Shown: positions 35,745 to 46,597, counted from the stretch's first letter. The stretch is 64,000 bases of DNA from Epiperipatus broadwayi (GCA_028023455.1 JAQFVV010006274.1:2916001-2980000); one strand, 5' to 3'. Made by a program: numbers and translations. Notes: generated by a model not told the origin, from the letters alone.

Positions 35745-37367
35745 TTTTTGCATGACTTTCTCAATTTCTACCATTATATCTAATACTCAGATAGTAGCTA
35801 AAGCAAAGTCAAGATTTAATCTCTTTTTACTAAATAGAAATTTCAGATAGATTTTTAATTAGTATATTTTTTAAGTTATTTTGTGCAGATGAGGTTTGTA
35901 AGTTCCTATTTTAAAGTTTGTGAAATCGAACTATTTTTTTAGTGAGAGGATTCTATGCTATTAATGTAATGTGAAGTTTAATATTTGAAAAAACTTTGAT
36001 CTTCTTAACAGTCTCATTTGCTCTCTGAATGATTTTGGGGCAACTGGAAGTTTTAGTTGTAAGTCTTTAGAGGTAACCCTTCCGATTTATATTTACTTAG
36101 AAAAGTTAACTGCTTTTTAATTTAACTTATTTTAGATATAATTTTGCATAATGTTCAAAATTTGCTTTATTATCAGATCTATACCAAGTACTTAGTGATT
36201 GTTGAAGATTTATGATATGACATTGTGCAAAGCTTAAGACATTAATATTTTGTATTTGTGCAATTCTTTATTACTTTAGGAAGTATTTTTTATTATTAGA
36301 AATATTCTTGCTCTATCCAGCCATTATGTTTTTGTATATATGTGTATGCAGAGCCGGTCTAAAAAAAAAAGCGAGTCCTAAAGCAATGCTTTCAGGCGGG
36401 GGTCTTTTATTCATAATAAAAATACGTAATTATTTGTAAAAAGTTATCTTGTTTGCTTTATACTTATTATAAATCAAGAGAAGAATAATTAATTCTCTTC
36501 GTTAAAATCTTTATTTATTTTGAATGAGAATTCGTTAAAATAAAATAAAATATTCAAGAAAATAAAATATATATTTTTCTTTATGTGAATTTTATTTTGT
36601 TTACTCAAAAAAAAGTTGCACAAAGTAATACTTATTTATGATTGTTTATAAATACGATTTTATGCAATTTTATTGAAGGAATATTTGAGACATATAAAAT
36701 TTAAAAATAATGCAAAAAATTATATTTTATTTCCTTGAATGTTTTATTGTAAATCCCTAATAACATAGTCATTTTTTTTTTTTTTCAAATTCTGATTCAA
36801 TAAATAAAATTGCTAATGAAGAAAATAAATTTTTGACCTATAATGATTTCATTTTAACATGAATAGAACACTATAAATATTTAATGATACACTTTGCACG
36901 GGTAGCTGAAAAATCTACATCATCGCACAACCAGGTCTTCTACACTTGTATTTCTTCATGTAATAGGGTCTTCAAATTATAAAATTTGGCAGCAAAAAAA
37001 AAAAAGAAATGTTATTACATTTAGCAAGTAATAAAATATTTTATTTTTTAGTATATGCAGAGAGTTTAAATCATGCAAGCGCAAGCCTTGATAAACTCAA
37101 GGTCTAGAGTGATCACAGTGTCCACACCACCCTCTTGCCAATGATTTTATGATTCTTGATTTAGTTTTGCATTGTGAAAACTGAGCTAGGTGAAGTAAGT
37201 ATCTAAAAAAAAATGTAAATATAGAAAAAAGTATAAGGGAAGAATTTTACTTTATAGTAGAATCAGTTTGATTGAGAAATTAGGTTTTTTTTTTACTTCA
37301 AACTTATTTGGAAAAACAAATATGCAAAAATAGTATTTGGAAAAACAAGGTTTGCACAATAAAAGCC

Positions 37368-37369
<2 letters not shown>
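35745..37369. other. AT-rich interval, possible transposon terminus
   Basis: Mostly featureless. At about 36,350 the string GCAGAGCCGGTC followed by an A-run and GCGAGTCCTAAAGC resembles the start of some hAT-type elements. No matching opposite end was found, so it is not called. A (TA)n tract at 37,370-37,402 leads into the next foldback. Confidence 0.3.
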
Positions 37370-37406
<37 letters not shown>

Positions 37407-37505
37407 TAAGAGCATGCTAACGCTCTAAACAAGCTTTTTTTTATTATGGTAAATGCTACTACAAGAGAAGGCATTCAAATCATCTTTATCTTAAGATTGT
37501 CCCCA

Positions 37506-37546
37506 TCCCCAGACCGGTTTCGACCTATGGGTCTCTTCAGTGAGGA
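37506..37546 (-). ncRNA. Type-I hammerhead ribozyme (left arm)
   Basis: Minus strand: stem I TCCTCA (37,546-37,541); CTGAAGA (37,540-37,534); stem II GACC / CATA / GGTC (37,533-37,522); GAAA (37,521-37,518); minimal stem III of A-U and C-G closed by CG; triplet GTC ending at 37,512; TGGGGA (37,511-37,506) pairing with TCCTCA over six positions with one G-U. All invariant core residues are present. Predicted cleavage is between 37,512 and 37,511. The fold is assigned by eye. Confidence 0.8.
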
Positions 37547-37714
37547 GTTGGGACATTAGATTCAAAAAACCAACTCAAGCTAAGCATTTATTTTTCAGTT
37601 GGAGAGCTGACTTTAAAGACATGCAAATGTCTAAAAGTTTAGATCTTCTTCTTGAGAATTACCTTTTAGATAAATGCTTAGCTTGAGTTGGTTTTTTGAA
37701 TCTAATGTCTCAAC

Positions 37715-37755
37715 TCCTCACTGAAGAGACCCATAGGTCGAAACTGGTCTGGGGA
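37715..37755 (+). ncRNA. Type-I hammerhead ribozyme (right arm)
   Basis: TCCTCA (37,715-37,720); CTGAAGA (37,721-37,727); GACC / CATA / GGTC (37,728-37,739); GAAA (37,740-37,743); C-TG-G; triplet GTC ending at 37,749; TGGGGA (37,750-37,755). It differs from the left arm only in the stem III loop (TG instead of CG). All core positions match the consensus. Confidence 0.8.
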
Positions 37756-38191
37756 TGGGGACAATCTTAAGATAAAGATGATTTGAATGCCTTCTCTTGT
37801 AGTAGCATTTATCATAATAAAAAAAAAGCTTGTTTAGAGCATTAGCATGCTTTTAAGTTTACATATTGGTAAATTCAAGCTATATATAAGTCATGTGACA
37901 TCTGACTTTTTATATATATATATATATATTAATGTAAAAAAATATTAAAACAGAGTTTAAATATAAAATTTAGAAAGATTTATTGTCAGATTGACTTTGC
38001 CCCAAGATAGCTAGCTGTTAGCGGTTTCTTTCTTGAAATATATTTATATTACAGAGTATTTAGTCAATATTTTATGTCTATTGCAATTGTACAGTGAAAT
38101 CTAATGCAGACATATAGGAGCTTTTATCTACTGATTTCTTCACACATACAGACACATGCACATGCACACACACACATATATATATATATAT

Positions 38192-40329
38192 TATAATGGG
38201 ACAGCCTATTTGATAGCCTTAGTTGAGGCACCAAATATAACGGAACGGCATTTAATCATCCCAGTTGATGTATTAATTGTAATATAATCAATTATATTTA
38301 ATGTTTAGAAATCATTAACTTAATGCTTCCCAGTTAGGTTCGCCAAATATAACAGAATGGATTATATTTAAAATCTAAGTTGGTCTTGTTAAATATAAAG
38401 AGATGATTAAATTCCTTAGAAAGAGGATACGCATTTCACTACAATCGGACTTTGGGTCTTCAAGTAGAATGCTAGAAATGAATCGATGAAATACTAAATC
38501 CATGATTATATATATCTTTATTATGCTAGCTCAATAATCTTTAAATAAGTTTAAATACAATTTAGACCAGGTCATCCATCTTTCATCCCTCTTTCAGTCA
38601 CCATTATGCCACGATATTTAAACTCACGGAGAATTTGCAATTAGCTCTTTTCAGGAATAATTTCAAAACAAGTTATTTCATATGCCTTTATATAAGCATT
38701 AATTATAACTATTATTCATATGATATTTATAATACTAGCATATATATAATATAATTCAATAATGATTAGACAAAGAGATCACGTTAACAAATCAATATTT
38801 AATAACCAATAAAAAATATAATAGAATAGATAATAAAATATTAATAAATAAATACGGATGAATTTTATCATTTTAAAAGAATATTAATAAATGATATTTT
38901 TTTAATTAATACCCTATGATAAAACTCAATACTATAATAAACTTTCAAAAATTAAAGAAAATAGCTTAAATTAACAGATATATAAAAACAATATCTGGGT
39001 TCAAAAATTAATAATTTATGTAACTTATTAATTTATTTATCGTTCTTATTTATATGCTTCACAATTACCCATATATAAGTATTATTTGCCATTGTATAAC
39101 TTATATATTATATGTATTTTTAATAAATAAAAATACATTAAACGTTTACAATATTACGTAGTAAACACAATATAATCCTGTTTAAGATATCTGTCAAATA
39201 ATAACTATTTTTTATATCCCTCATCTAATTTGATGAATTATGTTAAGCTTTCAATTAATTATATTTAATAATAAATATAATTTTCCTTTTAAGATATATA
39301 TGATGCGATGCCAAAATTGAAATAAAGATAATAATAATAATAATAAACATATTAAAATAATATAAGCATTATTATAATATATATAAATAAATAATAAAGG
39401 AAACTTATTTATAAGAGAGTTGAGCGTAGATATTGAAGTCTATAGTTCATCATCCCAATGAAGATCCCTTATGAAGCATATCACCAATCCATTGGTACAA
39501 TGATGATTTCATTTATCCTTAAACGATAAACTGTTAATAACATCCAATGACCGGATTAATGTGAAATAAAATAAATATTCTTCGAATGTAGATGTTCTTA
39601 ATCTTCATTTCTCTATTATCACTAGACGTTCTATATATTCAATATTTCAAAATATTTTAAAATAGCATGCAAGGTTGGTTTCGAAACCTTTACGATATAA
39701 AGCTGTTTTACTCAAAACACATTGTTTTATCCTATATATATATATAATTATCTTAAATTTATATATATCCGAAGAATCACGGAAGTATTAAAACAACGTA
39801 GTTTCCAAAAAACTTAAACAGACGTTCTTTTCTTTTATATTGCTATTCCTTTAAGATTGAGTAGAAAATTAAATATATTTTCCTTGCAGACTTTTAATCC
39901 ACAAATTATTTTAATTTGGAAAAGTTAATATTTAAATTCCAATCGTTAAATAGTAGTATTGATAAAAGAAAAATGCTATTTTTAAAGAGAAAAGATTTTC
40001 TTTTTCTTTCGTTTTTTTATATCAAGAGAACGAACGAATCTGCTCGTGTGTTATATACAAGTTCATGCTTAACTCAACTATCAATTGTTCCACTGACATT
40101 AAGATTTAATAATAAAATAAAAAAAATATATAAGTATTTATTCTTAACTTCAAATCTGGCATTTTACTCAAAAGCTTAAGGTATGTATTATTTAAAACTT
40201 AAATGTATATATAAATAGTACATATATGTTACATAATAAAATAGTCAAATAAAAATTTATATTTATAAATAATTTCACAAGAGATAAAACACGTTAGACC
40301 AATAATAATAACTGTTAGTTACTATTATA
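38192..40329 (-). repeat. 3' LTR of the Gypsy element
   Basis: About 2138 bp. In plus orientation it starts TATAATGGGACAGCC and ends TTACTATTATA, giving short inverted ends TATAAT / ATTATA. Near-identical to 46,598-48,737. Contains a TAA microsatellite and a fortuitous 87-codon plus-strand frame present in both LTRs (39,916-40,179 and 48,324-48,587), antisense to the element and not treated as a gene. Confidence 0.9.
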
Positions 40330-40344
40330 TTTCCCCTTCCCTTT
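40330..40344 (-). other. Polypurine tract
   Basis: On the minus strand AAAGGGAAGGGGAAA lies directly against the 3' LTR. Fifteen uninterrupted purines in the exact place expected for plus-strand priming. Confidence 0.85.
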
Positions 40345-40881
40345 GGAAATTTAAAATTTTAATTTAAGTTAAAATTTTAAACACTTACAACTATTTTAGT
40401 ATATTCTTATAGTTTAATTGCATTTATAGTTGGATTTTATGAAGGGTTGAATTTTTTTTTTTAACTGTTATATCTTCCTAATACTTGGGCTATTTTATTC
40501 TTGTGATAATGATCAAAAATAAAAAAAATTAAGGACTTTGATGGGTTAATATTTTTTTTTTTTTTATAAAAAAAAAAAATAAAAAAAAATAATGTGTTTC
40601 CTTCTTGGACCACAAATATATTTACTAGCCTTATTCCTGCTTCTTTAAGACTTATGGATTTGAAAAGGACTAAATAAATACTAGAGTATCCTTTTATAAA
40701 TATGAATTGACTCTATGGTTTTAATTATTTTAAGGCATTAAAGAATACCCTCACCAAAGCTAATGTTTTTAACTATACTTCTCTTTACATTGATCACTAT
40801 TATTATTATTTTTTTATACAACCGTATGGTTTACACTGCCCAATTCTTATCTTGGTCTTCACCTCATTTCTTTATAAAATA
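40345..40881 (-). other. Gypsy 3' untranslated segment between pol and polypurine tract
   Basis: Homopolymer-rich, no sizeable minus-strand ORF. Part of it (around 40,600-40,880) is recognisably homologous to 62,240-62,640, for example the shared ATGAATTGACTCT and CCAAAATATGGTTTTAAAAT. The second Gypsy remnant therefore belongs to a sister family. Confidence 0.55.
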
Positions 40882-41067
40882 TTATAAGCAGCCAAAATAT
40901 GGTTTTAAAATTCGTGAATTGTATGTACCACGAATCTCTCCTTCTTGGTTAATCCAAAATGCATTTGGACCTGCCCTTTTAACGATAGTATAAGGTCCTT
41001 CATATGTATTGAAGAATTTATGGTATTTATTCTCCAATGGTTTGCTGGGATGGAAAGTCTTTATCAA
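40882..41067 (-). CDS. pol: Gypsy integrase C-terminal end (frameshifted from pol)
   Basis: Sixty-one codons continue the integrase C-terminal domain after the main pol frame stops. The region contains HKFFNTYEGPYTIVKRAG, a GPY/F-type module, and ends in RILKPYFGCL. The main pol frame diverges at an A8 run (plus-strand T8, about 41,100-41,107), consistent with a one-base deletion, or an assembly error, in the homopolymer. The equivalent region of the second element (62,711-62,980) reads through this point in one frame, which supports a break here rather than two genes. Confidence 0.8.
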   Translation of the reverse strand: MIKTFHPSKPLENKYHKFFNTYEGPYTIVKRAGPNAFWINQEGEIRGTYNSRILKPYFGCL

Positions 41068-44000
41068 AACTTTATCTCCAACTTTAAATTCATAAATACA
41101 TTTTTTTTATTCTGACTTCTATTATTTGCCATTTTAACAAGTTGTTTATGAGCTTGTAAAATATCATTTTCTCCATTTATTTTGGGTTCATTAATAATAG
41201 GTTTATATTTTTTAAATAATATAGGTATAATTTGATGAAAGTGTAGTCGGATGGGTGAGAATCCTGTAGATTCATTTAAACTCCAATTGATATAGTCTAC
41301 TACACGTTTTGTCTGCTTTACCCAACCCTTGTGCTCCTCTTCTAAATAGGTCCTAAACAAACGTCCAAGCTCCCGCATAATACGTTCACATGGATTTGAT
41401 TGTGGATTCCTAATAGAGATTAGCACATGTTTTATTTTTGATATATCTACCCATTTCTTCCATTCCTTAGATAGAAAAGGTGTACCATGATCAGTTAGTA
41501 TGGTTTTCGGCTTTCCTATCATTGGAAATTGGAGAGTACTCAATACTTTGATTGTATGTTTAGCATTGGCTTGGGGTATCGGGTAAGCAGCAACATATTT
41601 GGAAAAGAGATCATAAGTGACTAATAAATATTTTTGTTTGTTGAATGGAGGCAAAGGCCCATAATAGTCAATTGCTAAGATCTCGTTTGGTCTTTCTGGA
41701 ATGATAGAATTAATTGAATTAATATAATTTTGGTTTACTGACTTAGCTCTTAAGCAAATTAGACAATCCTGGAGTGATTTCAAGATGTCTTTATACATTT
41801 TTGGCCAGTAAAACCAATTCTTAAGGGTATGTTCTGTCTTATGAGCACCATAATGCCCGTATAGACAGTGTACGTATTTTATGAGTGGGTCACGTAAAGA
41901 CTTTGGTATTATTGTCCTCCACTCATCAACGTTATCATTCACTTTATATAGTAAGACCTGTTGTTCTAATTTAAAATGGTTAAGATCTTTAGGTGCATCC
42001 AAAACTTCCTCCCCTAATAAAACTTTTATAATTGGGTTTAATTCTGGGTCATTAAATTGTATCTCTGGTAAGTTTTCCAACTCATTCTCTACATTACTAT
42101 CAGCCATCACATTGACATTTGTAATGTAGGCATTGTCTACCATCAAATGATTTTGTTCTGACCTACATGGATTTCGACTAAGCACATCAGCAACGATATT
42201 CTCGGATCCTTTGCAATAATGCACAGTGTAATTAAATTCCTGTAGTAGTAAACTCCATCTAACTAGACGACTATTAGTCAGATAACTGTGATTCAGGAAT
42301 TCAAGGCTTTTGTGATCAGTGATCACTATCACCTCTGATCCGAGTAGCATTTGTCGAAATTTTTGGAAAGCCCAGACTATTGCTAGTGCTTCCTTCTCTG
42401 TAACCGTGTAATTTATTTCTGGACCTTTCAAGAGCCGGCTAATAAAGTAGAGGACACCTGGTTGGCCATCCTCTTGGATTTGGGACAGTGTTACCCCTAA
42501 TCCAAAACCACTACTATCTGTTTGAACAATGAATGGTTTATTAAAATCAGGGAAAGCTAACATAGTTAACTTTAAAAACCCTGTTTTAATATTCTCAAAT
42601 GCACGGTCTTGTTCTTCAGTCCATTTCCAACGTTCATCTTTTCTAATCAATTTTAGCAACGGTTCCATGTGGTCTGAGAACTTCTGATAGAAACGGTTGT
42701 AAAAATTACATAGGCCTAAAAATGATCTAATTTGTTTTCGAGTAGATGGTTTAGGAAAGTTTTGAATGGCAGAGATCTTCTCTGGATGAGGTCTTATCCC
42801 ATTGCAACCAACAATATGACCTAAGAAGACTACTTGGTTGGAAACTAAAGTACTCTTCTTGAAGTTAATTTTTATACCTTTCAGAAAACACTCTTTAAAA
42901 AATATAGATAAATGTTGAAGGTGTTCTTCAACTGTGGTGGATGCAATAATTACATCATCCACATAAATAATTATGATTTGTTTTACCTCAGGAGATAAAG
43001 TCTTATCCAAACACCTGATTAGACCTGCACCACTATTTATCAATCCAAATGGCATCCTATTAAATTGGTATGTAAAACCCTCATAACGAAAAGCAGTATA
43101 TTGGCGATCTTCTGGATGAAGTTCAATCTGCCAATAGCTGGAGGTTAAATCGAAAGTGGAAAATACCTTCTTGTTTCCAAATTTCATGAATAATTCATGT
43201 ATGGGCGGTGGTATATTTCTGTCTGGGACAGTAATTTTATTTAGTTGTCTAGCATCTAAACAAAATCTCATCGACCCATCTTTCTTCTTCACAGTTACTA
43301 CTGGATTACAGTAAGGTGAAGAGCATTTGGAAATGATTTCCCAATCCAGCATTTTATTAATTTGCTTAGATATATCTTCCCGATATTGGTATGGAATAGG
43401 ATATGATTTAGATTGAAATGGTTGATCATGAATTAATCTAATTCTCTGTTGGAATCCCTTTATCACTCCTGGTATGTCTGAGAAAATAGAATTAAATTCT
43501 CTTATAACAAATCGTAATTTTAATATATCATCACTTCCAAGCAAGTTGGATTCTGCGAGTTTACTCTCTAAAAGTGTTTCTGGAATGCTAGATGTTATAG
43601 AGTCAACTTCAATTTGATCATATCTTGGAAGCAATGTCATCTCTAAGACTTCATCATTAATTTTAACTGTTTTATTACAGAAATCAATTACACAAGTGTT
43701 CAAATGTAGGAAGTCTGCCCCTAAAATAACATTATGAATCAAACCATTCAAAATTAAAAATACATGATAGAGAGTTGTTTGGCCGATTTTAATCTCAACC
43801 CAAATTTGTTTTTGGATTAACTTAGCTTTTCTACTGTTAGCCATGGTAACCTGCATAGATTTCAGTGGTAAAATTTTGATATTAGGATTTATTGCTAAAA
43901 TCTTTTGGTAAAATGTCTCTGATATCACAGAAATTTGGCTACCAGAATCTAATAATGCCTTAACCAGCAAGCTCTCAAACAAAACTTCTATCATAGGGCA

Positions 44001-44129
44001 ACTTTGTAAAACAAAATTTGGTGTTTTATCTTCCCATGAACACATCATGTTAGTGATTTCTCGTGTAAAAGATTGATTCAAGTTCCTCATTGGGTATTTG
44101 GTTTCTTGAGGTGAGGAACATTTCCTCAA
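41064..44129 (-). CDS. pol: Gypsy Pol polyprotein (protease, RT, RNase H, integrase)
   Basis: 1021 codons. Aspartic protease: ALLDSGSQISVIS, catalytic DSG at residues 61-63. Reverse transcriptase about 240-500: FCLDARQLNKIT, FDLTSSYWQIELHPE, MPFGLINSGA and the active site YVDD at 389-392. RNase H about 530-655: TDSSGFGLG, EKEALAIVWA, TDHKSLE, ADVLSR. Integrase: a zinc module with H754/H759 and C789/C792, then D821 (AIDYYGP), D880 (LTDHGTPF) and E915 (NPCERI). All catalytic residues are present. The frame is -1 relative to gag, with an overlap of about 10 nt and no ATG before residue 14, so expression by frameshifting from gag is likely. The last ~60 residues are lost to a frameshift in an A8 run. 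Confidence 0.95.
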   Translation of the reverse strand: MRKCSSPQETKYPMRNLNQSFTREITNMMCSWEDKTPNFVLQSCPMIEVLFESLLVKALLDSGSQISVISETFYQKILAINPNIKILPLKSMQVTMANSRKAKLIQKQIWVEIKIGQTTLYHVFLILNGLIHNVILGADFLHLNTCVIDFCNKTVKINDEVLEMTLLPRYDQIEVDSITSSIPETLLESKLAESNLLGSDDILKLRFVIREFNSIFSDIPGVIKGFQQRIRLIHDQPFQSKSYPIPYQYREDISKQINKMLDWEIISKCSSPYCNPVVTVKKKDGSMRFCLDARQLNKITVPDRNIPPPIHELFMKFGNKKVFSTFDLTSSYWQIELHPEDRQYTAFRYEGFTYQFNRMPFGLINSGAGLIRCLDKTLSPEVKQIIIIYVDDVIIASTTVEEHLQHLSIFFKECFLKGIKINFKKSTLVSNQVVFLGHIVGCNGIRPHPEKISAIQNFPKPSTRKQIRSFLGLCNFYNRFYQKFSDHMEPLLKLIRKDERWKWTEEQDRAFENIKTGFLKLTMLAFPDFNKPFIVQTDSSGFGLGVTLSQIQEDGQPGVLYFISRLLKGPEINYTVTEKEALAIVWAFQKFRQMLLGSEVIVITDHKSLEFLNHSYLTNSRLVRWSLLLQEFNYTVHYCKGSENIVADVLSRNPCRSEQNHLMVDNAYITNVNVMADSNVENELENLPEIQFNDPELNPIIKVLLGEEVLDAPKDLNHFKLEQQVLLYKVNDNVDEWRTIIPKSLRDPLIKYVHCLYGHYGAHKTEHTLKNWFYWPKMYKDILKSLQDCLICLRAKSVNQNYINSINSIIPERPNEILAIDYYGPLPPFNKQKYLLVTYDLFSKYVAAYPIPQANAKHTIKVLSTLQFPMIGKPKTILTDHGTPFLSKEWKKWVDISKIKHVLISIRNPQSNPCERIMRELGRLFRTYLEEEHKGWVKQTKRVVDYINWSLNESTGFSPIRLHFHQIIPILFKKYKPIINEPKINGENDILQAHKQLVKMANNRSQNKKNVFMNLKLEIKF

Positions 44130-44137
44130 GTACCCTT

Positions 44138-46189
44138 TTAGTTTGTTTTATGTGAATCTATAGATATATCTTTACTACATCCCGGTTTTGGGGAATTTCT
44201 TGGATTATTAGAAGAAGTTATTTTTACTTTATTTAAATTATCACGATTTATTTTGGGAGAGGGGTCATAAGGTATATTCCTTTGAGATGTTTTTCCCTTC
44301 CAATAATTGGTATTTCTATTATTTTTCCTTCTATTATAAAATATTGTATTGATTGAAGCTTCCTCCTTTTTTTTATCAGGTAATCTAATTGATAAATTGG
44401 TTTGATTCATATCAATACTATTTAAAAGTTCTACTATTTGTTCTATTTTTGTTATATTGGTACACAATAATGATTGTTCTATTTTAAGTGGTAAATTTCT
44501 TTTTATTATTCTAATCATTTCGCCTTCACTTAAATGATAAGTATTAAGTGTTCTTAATTTTGTTATTTGACGGTGAAAGAATTTGGTCAAGGTTTCTCCA
44601 GGTGTCTGTTTATACTTATCTTGGAATATTTGGTACAATAAAGCCTCTTGTTTATCTCTATTCCAAAAATTTTTAATTAATAACTCTTGATATTCCATAT
44701 AAGTAGATGGAGTTTGTGATAAAGACTCCCACCACATCAATGCATCTCCTTGTAAGTGACTATATGCAACGATCACTTTTTCTCCTTCTGATAAACTACG
44801 GTTAACGGAAAAATAAAGATTAAGGCTTCTAATATGTTCTATCGGAGATTCATTATGAGATCCTTTGAATATTTTTAACCTAACAAATTGGTTAATTGTA
44901 CTACTTGGTATTGAATGGTTGTATACCTTTTGTTTTTCTAAAACATTCAACTGAGAAGTTGATGTTTGATTTTCATGATTAATCCTATAAGTATTTAAGT
45001 TTAACCCTTCTAATTCAAAATTACTAGGATAATTTTCAACTTCAGGCATTATATGATACTGAAAATTTGATCTATCACCAGAGTCAATTACTTGTTGTGG
45101 ATCTTTTTGAATGACCTCCAAATGATTTTCACCATGATTTTGTTCTTGATTATAACTATAAGTATTTACATTATTTTCAACCTGATGCATTTCTATAGTT
45201 GGTGTTCTTTTACATATCTGTGTTTCAATAACCAAAAATCTACTATCAGTTGATTCCTTTATTTTATTTACTCTATTCCAAGTTTCAGTAGTATCTTTCC
45301 TTAATTTTTCCAATACATTTTTGTCTATATTTGTATTAATTTCTATTGAATTCATTTTATTTTCTAAAGTTTTAAGTTGATGATCAATAGTCTCCAATAC
45401 ATTATTCTGAGATTCTACCTCATTATTATGTTTAGTAGATAGTTGATCTATTCTTGCTTGTGTTTGTTGTCTATCTACTTGGATTTCATTCCGTATTTTA
45501 TTTTGTTCTTCTTTTACTTGATCCCTAAAAATTCCTTGATTTTTATACATTTCATCACATTTAACATTAAATTTATCTATTATGTCACCTTGGAACTCAC
45601 TAAACCGTTGTTGACATTTTGAATTATTTTCATCAATTTCATTCTTTAAATCATTTAATGCTTGTTTAATTTCTATGTTATCTTTTTTAACATTATCCAC
45701 ATTTAAATTTAATTGTTGGATTTTTGTAGATAGTTTATTTTCAATTCCTGTTATTTCAACCTTCAAATCATTTTTTAAACTATCTAATTTTTTACTATTA
45801 TTATCCAATTTTTGATTCAAATCACTTTTTAAACTATTAATATTATCATCCAATTTTTGATTCAAATCACTTTTTAAATCATCTAATTTATTCATAAACA
45901 TTTGTAACATTTGCTGAATTGTTCCAACATTAGATGATTGACTAATCTCAATTGTAGATGATTGATTTAAACCTTCATCAACTATATTTTGTGTTTGAGA
46001 TAACACTTGATCTAAACTCGGTGTTTGTTGAGGGTATTCAATTATGGTTGTAGAACCCCCAGGTGCTTGTACTAATGATGATTGTTCTATAATATTACTA
46101 TCATCACTTAGTTCACTTTGCAAATCATCTTGCATTTGACTAGAGCATTTAATATCTTTGTTTGAAAACATTTTCCCACTTCGCAGCAT
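44138..46189 (-). CDS. gag: Gypsy Gag polyprotein
   Basis: 683 codons starting at ATG (MLRSGKMFSNKD). Residues about 85-330 form a long predicted coiled coil with repeated LKSDLNQKLD-type heptads. Residues about 455-600 resemble the retrotransposon capsid domain, with ESPIEHIRSLNLYFSV, LQGDALMWWESL, LLIKNFW and ETLTKFFHRQITKLR. The C-terminal tail is basic and lysine/asparagine-rich. I see no CCHC zinc knuckle, so RNA binding would rest on the basic tail. The long coiled coil makes this Gag longer than usual for Ty3/Gypsy. The ORF is uninterrupted. Its TAA stop overlaps the opening of the pol frame, which lies in the -1 phase. Confidence 0.9.
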   Translation of the reverse strand: MLRSGKMFSNKDIKCSSQMQDDLQSELSDDSNIIEQSSLVQAPGGSTTIIEYPQQTPSLDQVLSQTQNIVDEGLNQSSTIEISQSSNVGTIQQMLQMFMNKLDDLKSDLNQKLDDNINSLKSDLNQKLDNNSKKLDSLKNDLKVEITGIENKLSTKIQQLNLNVDNVKKDNIEIKQALNDLKNEIDENNSKCQQRFSEFQGDIIDKFNVKCDEMYKNQGIFRDQVKEEQNKIRNEIQVDRQQTQARIDQLSTKHNNEVESQNNVLETIDHQLKTLENKMNSIEINTNIDKNVLEKLRKDTTETWNRVNKIKESTDSRFLVIETQICKRTPTIEMHQVENNVNTYSYNQEQNHGENHLEVIQKDPQQVIDSGDRSNFQYHIMPEVENYPSNFELEGLNLNTYRINHENQTSTSQLNVLEKQKVYNHSIPSSTINQFVRLKIFKGSHNESPIEHIRSLNLYFSVNRSLSEGEKVIVAYSHLQGDALMWWESLSQTPSTYMEYQELLIKNFWNRDKQEALLYQIFQDKYKQTPGETLTKFFHRQITKLRTLNTYHLSEGEMIRIIKRNLPLKIEQSLLCTNITKIEQIVELLNSIDMNQTNLSIRLPDKKKEEASINTIFYNRRKNNRNTNYWKGKTSQRNIPYDPSPKINRDNLNKVKITSSNNPRNSPKPGCSKDISIDSHKTN

Positions 46190-46580
46190 AACAAATTTTA
46201 ACTTAATTCAAATATTACTTAAGTGTATATATATTTTTATAACCAAAATATTATATCGTAAAGTTCTCTACCACCCCATGCTATTTATATATACTTATGA
46301 TGTTCTAATAATATATGTGTATATTTTTAAACGTCTATGTCTATATAAAACTTTATCCCACTCAACTCTTGTTTAAAACATAATTTAATAATTAGTTATT
46401 TAAATATTGATCTCTCTAAATCATATTATATATATTACATTTTTTTTTTTATTTATATTAATCTTGCAATTATAAATATCATATATAATGAATCGAAATT
46501 ATAGATTCAATGCCTAAAACGTTGCACACCAGATAAAACGCAGTCTACAGGGTATGAGATTTAATTAATCGAAGCCCCTA
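46190..46580 (-). other. Gypsy 5' leader
   Basis: About 390 bp between the primer-binding site and gag, AT-rich, without a conserved ORF. The plus-strand frame at 46,158-46,376 is a shadow. Confidence 0.6.
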
Positions 46581-46595
46581 ACGTTTGGGTCGCCA
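46581..46595 (-). other. Primer-binding site
   Basis: On the minus strand TGGCGACCCAAACGT starts two or three bases inside the 5' LTR end. TGGCGACC is complementary to a tRNA 3' end GGTCGCCA, as in arginine-tRNA-primed elements. Complementarity beyond the first eight or so bases is not evident by eye. Confidence 0.6.
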
Positions 46596-46597
46596 GA

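Larger units (their letters stand above)
37403..37862. mobile_element. Foldback element with a canonical hammerhead ribozyme in each arm
   Basis: Arms of about 190 bp (37,403-37,592 and 37,671-37,862) are near-perfect reverse complements (ACTTAAGAGCATGCTAACGC; ATTCAAATCATCTTTATC; AACCAACTCAAGCTAAGCAT) around a spacer of about 78 bp. The element abuts a (TA)n tract on the left. Each arm contains a complete type-I hammerhead on its own strand, pointing outward. No protein, poly-A tail or tRNA-like segment is seen. Class is uncertain: a ribozyme-bearing foldback or retrozyme-like non-autonomous element. Confidence 0.85.

Noticed and set aside
36350-36400. hAT-like terminus (CAGAGCCGGTC then CGAGTCCTAAAGC)
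   Set aside because: No matching opposite terminus could be located.
39916-40179. 87-codon ORF present identically in both Gypsy LTRs (also 48,324-48,587)
   Set aside because: Antisense to the element and duplicated only because it lies in the LTR; no recognisable protein.
41881-42129. 82-codon plus-strand ORF
   Set aside because: Shadow of the pol gene on the opposite strand.
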